A DNA stretch of 64,000 nt from Xanthomonas massiliensis (GTDB taxonomy: Bacteria; Pseudomonadota; Gammaproteobacteria; Xanthomonadales; Xanthomonadaceae): contig NZ_FCOY01000007.1 in the NCBI RefSeq assembly GCF_900018785.1, positions 557,313-621,312 of the forward strand, read 5' to 3'. A program made the position numbers and the translations under genes. The number at the start of each line of letters is the position of its first letter. Positions within the stretch are counted from its first letter, which is position 1. The notes beneath the pieces are model-generated. The model had not been told where the DNA came from, ran no database searches, and saw only the letters and a program-made list of their open reading frames with translations. This document shows, one piece after another, positions 44,608-59,167 of this stretch.

Positions 44608-44944
44608 GAATGATCCTTGCAGGACGATGTGGGGAATAAAAGGAAGGCCACCGCTACCGGCACGGCGCCGGTCACGGATTGGGAAGAAGCGGGAACGTCT
44701 GGGTAGCCCACACGGGGCGTAATGAGAAGTTAAAGAATCGTCATGACGGCATTATTGCGGATTTCATTTATCCTTAACAAAATTCGACATTTACTGACAC
44801 AAACCGCCACGAAGATGGCCTGTTCGGCATTCCGCCCGGCCTTCCCCGGGCTGAACGACGGCCGGCGCGGTGCCGATGCAGGTACGCGGGCGCGCGTGTA
44901 TCATGCGCACCCATCTTTTTATCCGAATCAAGGGATATAGCCCG
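44608..44944. other. Shared regulatory region of the TonB receptor and metK
   Basis: 337 bases between divergent genes. It holds an AT-rich core (44720-44800), a 10-bp palindrome CGTCATGACG at 44739-44748 that could be an operator, TATCAT at 44899-44904 as a likely metK -10 (40 bases before its ATG), and an AAGGGA ribosome site for metK at 44930. No SAM or SAH riboswitch pattern was recognised. Confidence 0.5.
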
Positions 44945-46156
<1,212 letters not shown>

Positions 46157-46188
46157 ACCGACCGGCGTTCGCGCCGGCCGCGACGATC

Positions 46189-46219
46189 AAGGCCCGCCTC
46201 GTCCGAGGCGGGCCTTTTT
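46189..46219 (+). terminator. Intrinsic terminator of metK
   Basis: 12-bp perfect stem AAGGCCCGCCTC / GAGGCGGGCCTT, 4-base GTCC loop, followed by TTT. Textbook form. Confidence 0.88.
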
Positions 46220-46314
46220 CTTGGGCGTGTCCCCGGGCGTGCCGCGACGTGGCGGTTCCGCCATCGATGCGCATCCGGTGGCGGCGGCCAGGCCGGCTCC
46301 AGGATTTCGGGACC

Positions 46315-48048
46315 TCAGGACGCCATGCCCTGCGGCGCGCGGTGGCGGTTGCGCCCGAGATAGCGCTCGCGCTTCTTCGGCCGCAGCCGCTGCAGGTCGA
46401 GTTCGATCAGGCCGTCCACCGAGTCGGAGAAGGCCGGGTCCACGCCGAAGGCCAGGAAGCGCACCCCGCCGGGTTCGCACAGCTCGGTGTACTGCCTGTA
46501 GAGCATCGGCAGCTGTGCGCCGAGGGCGTCCAGGTTGCCCTTGAGCACGCCGAACGCGGTCCCGGCGTCGCAGCCGGCGAACTGCGGCGGCGCGGCGCGG
46601 TAGGCGAACGGGCGCCGCGACTCGACCTCGCCGGCATGGCCGTAGAAACTGGAGTAGTAGGCCACGATCTGCTCGCGCGCCTCCACCGGCAATGCCGCGC
46701 TCATCGACACCGCGCCGAACAGGTAGCGCACGTTGGGATGGTGCTGCAGCCAGGCGCCGATGCCCTGCCACAGGTAGTCGATGCTGCGGCTGCCCCAGTA
46801 GTCGGGCACCACGAAGCTGCGCCCCAGTTCCATGCCCTCGGCGATGCGCGGGATGGAGGCGTCCGAATAGCGGAACAGCTCGGCGGTATACAGCCCGGCC
46901 AGGCCGCGTTCGGCCAGCGCGCGCACACCCTCGGCGATGCGGTAGGCGCCGGCGATGCGTGCGGCCGCCTCGTCCCACAGCACGATGTGCTCGTACCAGG
47001 TGTCGTAGCGGTCCAGGTCGGTGCGCCGCCCGGTGCCCTCGCCGACGGCGCGGAAGGTCAGCTCGCGCAGGCGCCCGATCTCGCGCAGCAACGGCGCGTC
47101 GGGCCGCAGCCGGCCGACGCGGATCTGCTTGCCGTCGCCGGTATGGCCCAGCAGGGTCATCGCCGCGACGCCGGCGCGCACCTGCGCCGGGTCGATGGCC
47201 GCGACCAGCGGCGCGTCCTCCTCGGGCGCGGCCACCGGCGCATGCACGTCGCCGCGGGCCAGGGCGTACACCTCGCGGCGCAACTGCCGCAGCAGCGCCG
47301 CATCGTCGAGCGCGGCGGGCAGCGGCTGTGCCTGGCCGACGTGCAGCACCACGCGCCGTTCGCGCCGCTTCAGCGTCTCGCGCGCCAGCAAGGCCGTGCC
47401 TGCCGGCCGGAACAGGGCCGAGGCGCCGTAGAACAGCGCCGAGTTGCGGGCCCGGATGCAGACCGGCAACACCGGTGCCGCGCTGCGCCGGGCGAAGCGC
47501 AGGCAGCCGCGCTTCCAGTCGGCATCGCGCACCCCGGTCAGGCCCAGCCGCGACACTTCGCCCGCCGGGAACACGATCACGCACTGTTCCTGTTCCAGCG
47601 CCTGCTCGATGGCGCGCAACGCGCCGGCACCGGCCGCGTGCGGCCCCAGCACCGGCAGCGGCAGCAGCAGCTCGCGCAGGCCGTCCAGCGCCATCAGCCA
47701 GTCGTTGGCGACGATGCGCACGTCCCGGCGCACCTGGCCGATCGCATCGAGCAGGGCCAGCGCATCCAGCGCGCCGGACGGATGGTTGGCCACCACCAGC
47801 AGGCGGCCGCTGGCCGGCACCCGGCCGAGGGCCGCCGGATCGACCCGGTAGCGCACGCGCAGGTGGTCCAGCGCCGCGCGCACGAAGCCGAACCCGTGCA
47901 GGTGCCGGCTGTCGGCGAGGAAGGCCTCGGCCTCGTCCAGCCCGGACCACTTGCCGACCACGCGCAGCAGCGGTGCCGCCAGCAGCCGGCGCGGGCCGCG
48001 GAACCAGTGCGGATAGCTCTGCCTGATGCGATGTTCCAGCCGCGTCAT
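46315..48048 (-). CDS. olsF: Bifunctional ornithine-lipid acyltransferase, OlsF type
   Basis: A 577-residue fusion. The N-terminal half is a PlsC-like acyltransferase with NHPSGALDALAL (H-x4-D, about residues 89-100), an FPAGEVSRLG block (about 157-166) and VLPVCIRARNSALFYG; such domains add the O-linked acyl chain (OlsA role). The C-terminal half (about 300-575) is a GNAT-like OlsB acyl-ACP:ornithine N-acyltransferase with LRELTFRAVGEGTGRRTDLDRYDTWYEHIVLWDE, ELFRYSDASIPRIAEGMELGRSFV, and a PDYWGSRSIDYLWQGI motif. This order corresponds to OlsF, which alone makes ornithine lipids. The start at 48048 (MTRLEHR) fits the domain boundary. Ornithine lipids are membrane aminolipids induced under phosphate limitation or stress in related bacteria. 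Confidence 0.85.
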   Translation of the reverse strand: MTRLEHRIRQSYPHWFRGPRRLLAAPLLRVVGKWSGLDEAEAFLADSRHLHGFGFVRAALDHLRVRYRVDPAALGRVPASGRLLVVANHPSGALDALALLDAIGQVRRDVRIVANDWLMALDGLRELLLPLPVLGPHAAGAGALRAIEQALEQEQCVIVFPAGEVSRLGLTGVRDADWKRGCLRFARRSAAPVLPVCIRARNSALFYGASALFRPAGTALLARETLKRRERRVVLHVGQAQPLPAALDDAALLRQLRREVYALARGDVHAPVAAPEEDAPLVAAIDPAQVRAGVAAMTLLGHTGDGKQIRVGRLRPDAPLLREIGRLRELTFRAVGEGTGRRTDLDRYDTWYEHIVLWDEAAARIAGAYRIAEGVRALAERGLAGLYTAELFRYSDASIPRIAEGMELGRSFVVPDYWGSRSIDYLWQGIGAWLQHHPNVRYLFGAVSMSAALPVEAREQIVAYYSSFYGHAGEVESRRPFAYRAAPPQFAGCDAGTAFGVLKGNLDALGAQLPMLYRQYTELCEPGGVRFLAFGVDPAFSDSVDGLIELDLQRLRPKKRERYLGRNRHRAPQGMAS

Positions 48049-48158
48049 CGCCAAGATCCCATGTCGTTGCCCGGGATCAGGCTGGCGGCGGCACAGGTCA
48101 GTGCCGTGACAACGGTGCGTCAGTGCGGTGACCGCGCCTGCCCGCCCTCCACAAACGA

Positions 48159-48184
48159 GGAAGGCCGCCCGGGGGCGGCCTTCC
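48159..48184 (-). terminator. Terminator hairpin after sucCD
   Basis: 11-bp stem GGAAGGCCGCC / GGCGGCCTTCC with a 4-base loop, about 24 bases beyond the sucD stop on the minus strand. Confidence 0.7.
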
Positions 48185-48207
48185 AGCATCGTGCAGCGCG
48201 CGCGGGA

Positions 48208-49086
48208 TCAGCCGCGCTTGAGGCGCTCGGCGATGGCCGCGCCCAGGTCGCCCGGGGTGCGCACCGTGGTCACGCCGGCCGCTTCCAGCGCGGCGAACTT
48301 GCCCTCGGCCGTGCCGGTGCCGCCGGAGGCGATCGCACCGGCGTGGCCCATGCGCTTGCCCTTCGGCGCGGAGGCGCCGGCGATGAAGCCGACCACCGGC
48401 TTCTTGACGTGGGCCTTGATGTACTCGGCCGCGGTCTCCTCGGCGTCGCCGCCGATCTCGCCGACCATGATGATGCCCTCGGTCTGCGGGTCCTCGTTGA
48501 ACAGCTTGATGCAGTCCACGAAGTTCAGGCCGTTGATCGGGTCGCCGCCGATGCCGATCACGGTGGACTGGCCCAGGCCGGCGGCGGTGGTCTGCTTGAC
48601 CGCCTCGTAGGTCAGCGTGCCCGAGCGCGAGACGATGCCGATCTTGCCCGGCATGTGGATGTGGCCCGGCATGATGCCGATCTTGCACTCGCCGGGGGTG
48701 ATGATGCCCGGGCAGTTCGGCCCGATCAGCACCACGTCCGGATGCTCCTTGAGCACGTTCTTCACGCGCAGCATGTCCAGCACCGGGATGCCCTCGGTGA
48801 TGGCCACCACGATCTTGATGCCCGCGGCGATCGCCTCGAGGATCGCGTCGGCCGCGAACGGCGGCGGCACGTAGATGACCGAGGCGTCGGCGCCGGTGGC
48901 CTTGACGGCCTCGTCGACGGTGTCGAACACCGGCAGCTCGATGTGGGTGGTGCCGCCCTTGCCGGGGGTGACACCGCCGACGACCTGGGTGCCGTATTCG
49001 ACCATCTGGGTGGCGTGGAAGGTGCCCTGCTGGCCGGTGAAGCCCTGCACGATCACCTTGGTGTTCTTGTGTACGAGAACGGACAT
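48208..49086 (-). CDS. sucD: Succinyl-CoA synthetase alpha subunit SucD
   Basis: A 292-residue alpha subunit. It has the CoA-binding N-terminal part ([29 protein letters not shown]), [34 protein letters not shown] and the phosphohistidine loop [17 protein letters not shown] (about 246-262). It interconverts succinyl-CoA and succinate with ATP in the TCA cycle. It follows sucC on the same strand after a 158-base gap that contains no other gene. Placement next to pilS is typical of the Xanthomonadaceae. Confidence 0.97.
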   Translation of the reverse strand: MSVLVHKNTKVIVQGFTGQQGTFHATQMVEYGTQVVGGVTPGKGGTTHIELPVFDTVDEAVKATGADASVIYVPPPFAADAILEAIAAGIKIVVAITEGIPVLDMLRVKNVLKEHPDVVLIGPNCPGIITPGECKIGIMPGHIHMPGKIGIVSRSGTLTYEAVKQTTAAGLGQSTVIGIGGDPINGLNFVDCIKLFNEDPQTEGIIMVGEIGGDAEETAAEYIKAHVKKPVVGFIAGASAPKGKRMGHAGAIASGGTGTAEGKFAALEAAGVTTVRTPGDLGAAIAERLKRG

Positions 49087-49244
49087 TCGTTGAGTCCTCT
49101 AATGCTGAAAGTGGATCGGCTCCGGGACATCCCGCGTTCCGCCATGCGTCACGCGGGCCGGGCCGGCCTGCGCGTCCCCCGCGCCTTCCCGGATCGGGGC
49201 GGCGGCGGGCGCACGGGCGGGCGCGGTGCCCGGGGCCATGCGCG

Positions 49245-50414
<1,170 letters not shown>

Positions 50415-50811
50415 GCGTCACCGTGGAAGATGGGAACGAACGCACCGTCTCACGCGGCCGGGGCGGCAAGCCACGGCCCGGGATGCACGGGCGGCCCGCC
50501 ATTGTCGCCGACCGCGCGCCGGCGCGCAAAAAACCGTGCCCTGCGCGGGCCGGCGGCGCGCATTCCGGACCGGCTGCCGCGTCCTTCGGCCCGGCCACTG
50601 CGCACGTCCATCCGGCGCCCGCCCCCTTTTGTGCCCGGCACCGCGACCGCGTCCGCGGACCGCGTCGGTGCACGCCGGGCGTGCCCACGCTCGGCCTCAG
50701 CGCCTTCCTCCGGCTCGCCGCCCTCCTCCAGCAAGCCCGGACAGGCGCGGCGCGGTGTCGGCGGCAACCGTGCCACCGTACACGCCGGCCCGGAGCCGGG
50801 GGCCGGTCTCC
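50415..50811. other. Intergenic region between divergent sucC and pilS
   Basis: About 400 bases with no supported gene. It contains a perfect 14-bp palindrome (50514-50527) followed by a run of A, and a 7-bp hairpin (50784-50805) immediately before the pilS -10. Several G/C-rich tracts produce spurious open frames on both strands. Confidence 0.5.
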
Positions 50812-50817
50812 GTATAC
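50812..50817 (+). promoter_or_regulatory. -10 element of pilSR
   Basis: TATACT, 29 bases before the pilS ATG, with GGGGGA as ribosome site in between. The -35 is not clear. Confidence 0.45.
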
Positions 50818-50846
50818 TGGTGCCACGCCATCGTCCGGGGGAGCGG

Positions 50847-52460
50847 ATGTCACCGGCCAACCTGTCCCTGATCGGGCACATCCGTTCGGTGCCCCGTCGC
50901 GAGCTGTACTTCTTCGGCCTGTACCGGGTGCTGACCGCCGGCCTGGTGGCCGCACTGGTGTTCAGCCCGCTGGCCGCCACCCTGGCCGAGCCGCGCTTCC
51001 CGCGGCTGGCCGCCGGCGTGGCCGTGGCCTACCTGGTGATGGCCGCGGTGGTGCTGGCCTGGGGCCGCAACGAGCGCTGGCTGCGCCCGATCGTGGCCGG
51101 CAGCGTGCTGGTGGATATCGTCGTGGCGGTGCTGGCCATCCACGCCATCCCCGGCGCCGGCGCCGGCATCGCCATGATGCTGCTGTTCAACGTGGCCTCG
51201 GCGGCGATCCTGCTGCCGCTGGCCGACGGCCTGGCCATCGCCCTGGCCGCCAGCGCCGGCATCGTCGCCGAATACGTGTGGAGCGTGCTGGACGGCGGGC
51301 CGATCGAGCGCTCGCCGGCCGAACTGGCCATGTTCGCGGCCAGCTACCTGGCCCTGGCCTGGATCTGCTTCCAGATCGGCCGGCGCGCGCGCAGCAACCA
51401 GGTGCTGGCCGAGCAGCGCGGCCAGGAAGTGGCCAGCCTGGCCGAGATCAACGAGCTGATCATCCGCCGCATGCGCACTGGGGTGCTGGTGGTCGATGCC
51501 GACAACCGCATCACCCTGGCCAACGAGGCCGCCGCCGCCCTGCTCGGCGACGGCGAGGGCACCCTGGAAGGCGGCCACGTGCTGCTGCCGCGCGTGGCCC
51601 CGCAGCTGGCCGCGCGCCTGGTGCGCTGGCGCGCCAGCGGCGAATCGGGCGAGGCACCGCTGCAGCTTTCGCCGGATCTGCCCGAGGTGCAGCCGCGCTT
51701 CGCCCGGCTGCTGGGCGGCACGCCGCTGACCCTGGTGTTCCTGGACGACGCCACCGTGGTCTCGCGCCGCGCCGAATCGCTGACCCTGTCCACCCTGGGC
51801 CGCTTCTCGGCCAGCCTCGCCCACGAGATCCGCAACCCGCTGGCGGCGATCACCTACGCGGCGCAGCTGCTGGCCGAATCGCGCCACCTCGACGATGCCG
51901 ACCGGCGCCTGCTGCAAATCATCGACCAGCAGTGCCAGCGCACCAACGGCATCGTCGAGAGCGTGCTGGGCATCGCCCGGCGCGACCGCGCCAACCCGGA
52001 GAACGTGGACGTGGGCGAGTTCGTGCGCCGCTTCGTCGAGGACTACCGGCTGACCCTGGGGATGGAGACCGACACCCTGGAAGCCCCCGCCCCCGGTACC
52101 GCCGTGCAGGCCCAGGCCGACCCGCGCCACCTGCACCAGATCCTCACCGCGCTGGTGCACAACGGCTTCAAGTACGGGCGCAAGCTCGACCAGCCGGCGG
52201 TCGTGCGCGTGCGCGCCGCACTGCTGGACGGCCATCCGGTGGTGGACGTGGTGGACCGCGGCCCGGGCATCCCCCCGGCCGTGGCCGAACAGCTGTTCCG
52301 GCCGTTCTTCACCACCTCCGAGCACGGCACCGGCCTGGGCCTGTACATCGCCCGCGAGCTGTGCCGGGCCAACCAGGCCCGCCTGGAATACGTGGCCATG
52401 CCCGGTGGCGGCGCCTGCTTCCGCATCCACCTGCCCGCGCCGCACGCGCTCGCCCCATGA
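50847..52460 (+). CDS. pilS: Type IV pilus sensor histidine kinase PilS
   Basis: A 537-residue membrane kinase. It has about six helices in the first 185 residues (sensing the pilin pool in the membrane, as known for PilS), a PAS-like region (about 200-300), then the dimerisation helix with the phospho-accepting His in [14 protein letters not shown] (about 323-333), the N-box HNGFKYG, G1 DRGPGIPP and G2 [13 protein letters not shown]. It phosphorylates PilR, encoded 67 bases downstream. Start and promoter are supported by the -10 at 50812. The pilS/sucC divergence is a family landmark of the Xanthomonadaceae. Confidence 0.93.
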   Translation: MSPANLSLIGHIRSVPRRELYFFGLYRVLTAGLVAALVFSPLAATLAEPRFPRLAAGVAVAYLVMAAVVLAWGRNERWLRPIVAGSVLVDIVVAVLAIHAIPGAGAGIAMMLLFNVASAAILLPLADGLAIALAASAGIVAEYVWSVLDGGPIERSPAELAMFAASYLALAWICFQIGRRARSNQVLAEQRGQEVASLAEINELIIRRMRTGVLVVDADNRITLANEAAAALLGDGEGTLEGGHVLLPRVAPQLAARLVRWRASGESGEAPLQLSPDLPEVQPRFARLLGGTPLTLVFLDDATVVSRRAESLTLSTLGRFSASLAHEIRNPLAAITYAAQLLAESRHLDDADRRLLQIIDQQCQRTNGIVESVLGIARRDRANPENVDVGEFVRRFVEDYRLTLGMETDTLEAPAPGTAVQAQADPRHLHQILTALVHNGFKYGRKLDQPAVVRVRAALLDGHPVVDVVDRGPGIPPAVAEQLFRPFFTTSEHGTGLGLYIARELCRANQARLEYVAMPGGGACFRIHLPAPHALAP

Positions 52461-52527
52461 CGCCGTCCCGGCCCGGCTTGCGTATGCTGTGCCCGGGGAA
52501 TCCAGCCAACACCACCGCATTGCCTTC

Positions 52528-53925
<1,398 letters not shown>

Positions 53926-54583
53926 GCGCCCTGCCAAACCGGTGCCTGAACCGAGCGGCGGCGGCCGGTGCAGATCTGCGCATGCATCGCGCAGCTGCAG
54001 GGCCAGCTCCCCCGGCGCGCTGCCAGCATCCGGGTTCGGCCACCCACCGGAGCCGCGTCGTCCACGCGGCGAGGCGCCGGCCGCCGGTCGCGACCCAGGG
54101 CCATGCCCAGGGTTCCTGGTCGCGGATCAGCCGCCCCCGGATACCAGGCGGCCCGATCCGTGCGCTTGTCGCCAGGCCGTGGTTCGCACGGGAGTCCGTT
54201 CGCTGTCCGCTGTCCGCGGGACGCACATGCCCGGTGCGAGAGTGACAGATCCAAGCAAGCGCATGGCAACCCCGCGGCCCGGCGGCAAGCGCCGGACGTG
54301 CCCCGAGCACTTGCGATAGGCGCTGTTCGCGTTCGGTAGGGATGCGATGCCAAGCCGTTGTTTTTTTGTGCTCGCTTCCTACACAACGTATTGAAAAAGC
54401 AAGCCATCCCTACCGAACGCGAACAGCGCCTTGCGATATCTGCCCATATCCAGGCGCCCCAGCTGCAGACCCGCCACCGGTCTGCCCGCGCCTGTCACGC
54501 GGTCGCGCCGTCTCCGGATCCCATTTCCGCCCTCCCGGATCGTCTTCCTACCCCGGCGGTTCGACATCGGCCCCCTGCATGCG
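53926..54583. other. Intergenic region between convergent pilR and PRC-barrel gene
   Basis: About 650 bases without a supported gene. The main content is the MITE-like element at 54319-54430. A small hairpin (53976-53994) may be the pilR terminator. The rest is GC-rich sequence without recognisable features. Confidence 0.6.
54311..54438. mobile_element. MITE-like element with perfect 26-bp terminal inverted repeats and 8-bp target duplication
   Basis: A 112-bp element (54319-54430) begins GGCGCTGTTCGCGTTCGGTA and ends with the exact reverse complement; both arms are 26 bp (54319-54344 and 54405-54430). The 60-bp AT-richer middle holds T7 and a second nested inverted pair, CGTTGT/ACAACG. Immediately outside, TTGCGATA occurs directly repeated on both sides (54311-54318 and 54431-54438), the form of an 8-bp target site duplication. 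It encodes nothing. It could be mobilised in trans by a transposase not in this window. A transcript would fold into a long hairpin. Confidence 0.8.
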
Positions 54584-54612
54584 AAAAAGGCCGCGGATCG
54601 CTCCACGGCCTT
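54584..54612 (-). terminator. Intrinsic terminator of the PRC-barrel gene
   Basis: Stem AAGGCCG / CGGCCTT with extra inner pairs, followed on the minus strand by five T. Located 47 bases past the stop codon. Confidence 0.75.
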
Positions 54613-54658
54613 CCCATGCGTCCTGCGCTGTCGCAGGCCGCGCCACTTCGCGCAGTGG

Positions 54659-55063
54659 CTACTTCGCGTACTGGAACGCTGGCAGCGCCTTGATCGCTGC
54701 CTGGGTCGCGCCCGGCAGCACGAACTTGCCGCCCTGGAAGCGGAAATTCCGTACCGGGATGGCGACGTTGTGGCGATCCAGCCCGACGAACCCGCCGGCC
54801 CCGACGATGGCGTAGGACACCGCGCTGTCCGGGGCGACGATGATGTCGTCGATGGTGCCGACCTTCTGGTTGGACTCGTTGAAGACGGCCTTGCCCAGGA
54901 TGTCCTTCTTGGCGCTCCAGCCCACCGCCACCGTGCGCAGTTCCTCCACCGACACGCCGACCTCGCTGGAGCCGGCCACCTGCGCCGAGGCGACACCGCT
55001 GGCACCCGCGGCCACCAGCGCCGCCACCGCCAACGGCGCCATCTTCCTGATCATCACGTTCAT
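54659..55063 (-). CDS. Exported PRC-barrel domain protein
   Basis: A 134-residue protein with a signal peptide (LAVAALVAAGASGVASAQ) and one PRC-barrel: VGWSAKKDILGKAVFNESNQKVGTIDDIIVAPDSAVSYAIVGAGGFVGLDRHNVAIPVRNF. Exported PRC-barrel proteins of this type bind or sense at the envelope, and some are stress-induced, but the function here is unknown. A GGGAG ribosome site sets the ATG at 55063. It stands alone between pilR and pilB. Confidence 0.85.
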   Translation of the reverse strand: MNVMIRKMAPLAVAALVAAGASGVASAQVAGSSEVGVSVEELRTVAVGWSAKKDILGKAVFNESNQKVGTIDDIIVAPDSAVSYAIVGAGGFVGLDRHNVAIPVRNFRFQGGKFVLPGATQAAIKALPAFQYAK

Positions 55064-55181
55064 GTGTTTCTCCCTAGTCTGGATGTTCCGCGGCGCCGGC
55101 ATCCACGCCGGCGACCGCGCATCCGCACGCTAGGCATGCACGCGTGAGCGCAGGGTGAGGCGGCGGCCTGCGCCGCCCCGG

Positions 55182-56909
<1,728 letters not shown>

Positions 56910-57084
56910 CTATGCGACTTCCCCGGGATCCATCGTGGTGGCACCCGCGACCTGCGCGCCCTGTGCCGGCAACCTCTCCCCAATGGCGCCATCATAGCGT
57001 CCGCTGCCCTCCGGTGGCGGCCATGCCATCGGCCGGACGGCCGCCTTCGCTCATCCTGCAGCGCAGCACGTCCTCAGAGAAGTC

Positions 57085-57252
57085 CTACCCCACGTCCGGA
57101 TTGTCCTGCTGGGCACGTGTTCCCGGGTGCGGCACCCTGCCGCGGTCGGGACTCCCCTCCCGACATTCCCCAAGAGGTGGCACCACCGCCGGCCGCGGAT
57201 CTCCCCGATCCCGCGCGTGACGCCCCGCATGGGCTCGTCGTGATCCGGCTCA
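57085..57252. repeat. 168-bp direct repeat, copy 1
   Basis: Starts CTACCCCACGTCCGGATTGT and ends GTGATCCGGCTCA. It is gap-free and identical to 60606-60773 except for 7 substitutions. It ends exactly at the truncated 3' end of the first RAYT gene and supplies its stop codon. No protein or RNA family is recognised in it. Confidence 0.88.
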
Positions 57253-57711
57253 TCCTGACGAATGAGGCCGCAGCCGCAGATTGGCTTGACAACTGGACCG
57301 GCGATAGTTGGCCGGATCGTCGGTAACGGCGGCCCGTACCGGGTTGGACTCGATGTGGCGACAGCACCGAAGCAGATGATCGTCGCTATGGACCAGGCAT
57401 GCCTTGTAGCGGCCCTCCCACAAGGTTCCAGTACGCCCATGACGACCGTTGAACAGGCCCACGCAACTGCGGTCCAGGCACTGCACCAGCCGCGCAATGG
57501 AATCGGCCGCGGCCGGAGTCAGGAGTAGATGAACAGGATTGTCCATCAGCACATGGGCATGGCGCCGGCAATCGTCATGATTCGCGGCGCCGCGCAGCGG
57601 CTGCAGGTAGCGGAGCCGGTCGCCATCATCGAGAAAACATGGCAACCGGTTATTGCCTCGCTGCATGACGTGCTGAATACCAGGGAGCGAGATGCGCGGT
57701 AGTCGGGCCAT
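57250..57711 (-). pseudogene. REP-associated tyrosine transposase (RAYT), degenerate and truncated copy
   Basis: A Y1-family (IS200/IS605-like) RAYT relative: MARLPRISLPGI start, RGNNRLPCFLDDGDRLRYL, and NGRHGRTGTLWEGRYKACLV are typical. The active site is broken. The HxH motif that reads NHVHLLL in the neighbouring copy is NPVHLLL here, and the tyrosine helix CYRYIELNPVRA has become CCRHIESNPVRA. The C-terminal ~60 residues are missing because the reading frame runs into the 168-bp repeat and stops. A remnant of the flanking GACCCCGTTATT motif lies at 57801-57813. Non-functional by inspection. Confidence 0.85.
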
Positions 57712-57832
57712 GCGCTACATGCTGGCCGATGCGAACGATCCCATCCCTCCGACATCCCCAGTAACCGCGAGTAAGGCGAAGGCCCCGCGTGCTGTAGGCA
57801 AGACCCCGTTATTCCCTTTGCTGCTCTGCTGT

Positions 57833-58219
57833 TCAGACCAGGACGATGTTCTTGTCGTAGCGGGCGACAGCGGCGTCGTGCGTCAACAGACGCAGAGGCT
57901 CGGACAAGGCCTGGGCAACGAGCATCCGATCAAACGGATCACCATGAAGCGGAGGCAACTGTTCGACCGCTGAAGCGTGATTCGCGCGCACTGGCAACAG
58001 ATCGTAGCCGGCGTCTTCGAAATAACCAAGCGCGCGAGCAGCGGAAACAGGCATGCCGCCACGCCCCAGGGAATGCTTGATCGCAATCTCCCAAACGCTG
58101 GCCACGCTTACCCATATGTCGTTGTCCGGCGCGCAGATCAGCTGCCGGGCTTCGGCCGACAACCTGGCATCATCGGCAATGGCCCACAACGCGATATGGG
58201 TATCCAGCAGCAGCCTCAC
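57833..58219 (-). CDS. PIN-domain toxin (VapC-like)
   Basis: A 128-residue PIN-domain RNase, probable toxin of a type II toxin-antitoxin pair. Acidic residues of the active site are in place: LLLDTHIALWAI, the Glu in SVASVWEIAIK, the Asp in GDPFDRMLVAQA and THDAAVARY. This is the subgroup usually paired with Phd-type antitoxins. The GTG start overlaps the antitoxin stop (GTGA) so both are translated together. It lies between two decayed RAYT copies. Confidence 0.9.
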   Translation of the reverse strand: MRLLLDTHIALWAIADDARLSAEARQLICAPDNDIWVSVASVWEIAIKHSLGRGGMPVSAARALGYFEDAGYDLLPVRANHASAVEQLPPLHGDPFDRMLVAQALSEPLRLLTHDAAVARYDKNIVLV

Positions 58220-58470
58220 TCCTGGATGCCCGTGAACAACGAGGCGATCTGCGGGTTGTCGGCGTCGATATCGGCCGGGACGACGAAGGCGCCGCGCGCC
58301 ACGCCGATACGGTGGGCGACGCCCTGTGCATCGCGCCGGATCGGCACCATGCGTACGGCCGGCTTGCCACTCCTGGCGATGATCACTTCGTCGATCACGC
58401 CATCCTCGATCTGGGCGACCAGCTTGGACAGATTGCTCTTGGCCTCGAACATGTTGACGGTGGTACTCAT
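58216..58470 (-). CDS. Phd/YefM-family antitoxin
   Basis: An 84-residue antitoxin with the Phd/YefM N-terminal DNA-binding fold (TVNMFEAKSNLSKLVAQIEDGVIDEVIIARSGKPAVRMVP) and a flexible C-terminus that should bind the PIN toxin downstream. Such antitoxins repress their own promoter, and the -10/-35 pair at 58497-58525 lies just upstream with a short AT-rich repeat-like operator (TTAGCTAGACTTAG). Confidence 0.9.
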   Translation of the reverse strand: MSTTVNMFEAKSNLSKLVAQIEDGVIDEVIIARSGKPAVRMVPIRRDAQGVAHRIGVARGAFVVPADIDADNPQIASLFTGIQE

Positions 58471-58496
58471 GGCGCCGCCTCGGATGGATTGAACTA

Positions 58497-58525
58497 AGTC
58501 TAGCTAACAAGTGTCATTGGTGCAA
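58497..58525 (-). promoter_or_regulatory. Promoter of the toxin-antitoxin operon
   Basis: On the minus strand: TTGCAC, a 17-base spacer and TAGACT, 27 bases before the antitoxin ATG. This is the best sigma-70-like pair in the window. Confidence 0.6.
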
Positions 58526-58540
58526 CGTGTCCCAATGAGG

Positions 58541-58576
58541 GAGTAACGGGGTCCGGAGTAACGGGGTCAGGTTCAC
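58541..58576. repeat. RAYT-associated terminal repeat, left side (one and a half copies)
   Basis: GAGTAACGGGGTC occurs at 58541 and again, extended to GGAGTAACGGGGTCAGGTTCAC, at 58555-58576. The inverted partner is at 60581-60602 on the other side of the second RAYT gene. Such motifs typically flank RAYT genes. Confidence 0.65.
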
Positions 58577-59167
58577 TTACTGAGGCTCGCCTGTCGAGCT
58601 CGCAGCAACTTTGCGAGGCCGATGTGCTGGCCTGGTAGCGACAAAGCGCTGAACCTTGGCTTGGACCATGGCCTGGAAGGGGGTCTTACCCAGTGCGCGC
58701 TGTTGTTGCAGGTACAGCCGGATGACCTTGAGGTCTTCCGGGGTCAAAGTTTCGTGCAGGAGCACCCGATAGGCTGCTGCGCGTTCGGCATCCGTGCGTC
58801 CCAGTGCCAGGAAGGTGGCGTGTGGGCTCAGGCCGGAATGCGGCCGCAAGCCCAGATTGGCCTGGCAGCTGGACCATCGATAGCTGGCCGGATCATCGGT
58901 GATGGCGGCCCGCACCGGGTTGAGCTCGATGTAGCGATAGCACCGCAGCAGATAATCATCGCTATCGACCAGGCAGGCCTTGTAGCGGCCTTCCCACAAG
59001 GTTCCAGTGCGTCCGTGCCGGCCATTGAACAAGGCCACGTAATTGCGGCCCAGCCGTTGCATCAGCCGCGCAATGGAATCGGCCGTGGCTGGAGTCGTAA
59101 GCTTCCCCGATCCGCAGACACCCCATAAGTAGAACTTTCTGGCATGTTTCCCCAGCCAGGAGGTTCC

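Noticed and set aside
44608-44944. SAM or SAH riboswitch upstream of metK
   Set aside because: I could not recognise the conserved helices or core sequence of any SAM or SAH class, and the likely leader is only about 35 bases.
50514-50527. Terminator or origin-like signal at the GCGCGCCGGCGCGC palindrome
   Set aside because: It lies between divergent genes where no transcript should end, and no DnaA boxes or AT-rich unwinding region accompany it.
54319-54430. Simple rho-independent terminator for pilR
   Set aside because: The 26-bp arms are 60 bases apart and flanked by a direct repeat, and no U-tract follows; a mobile element explains it better.
57833-58510. A 225-residue protein starting at 58510
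   Set aside because: The first ~97 codons are the antitoxin gene read in the wrong frame; the PIN domain begins at the GTG at 58219.
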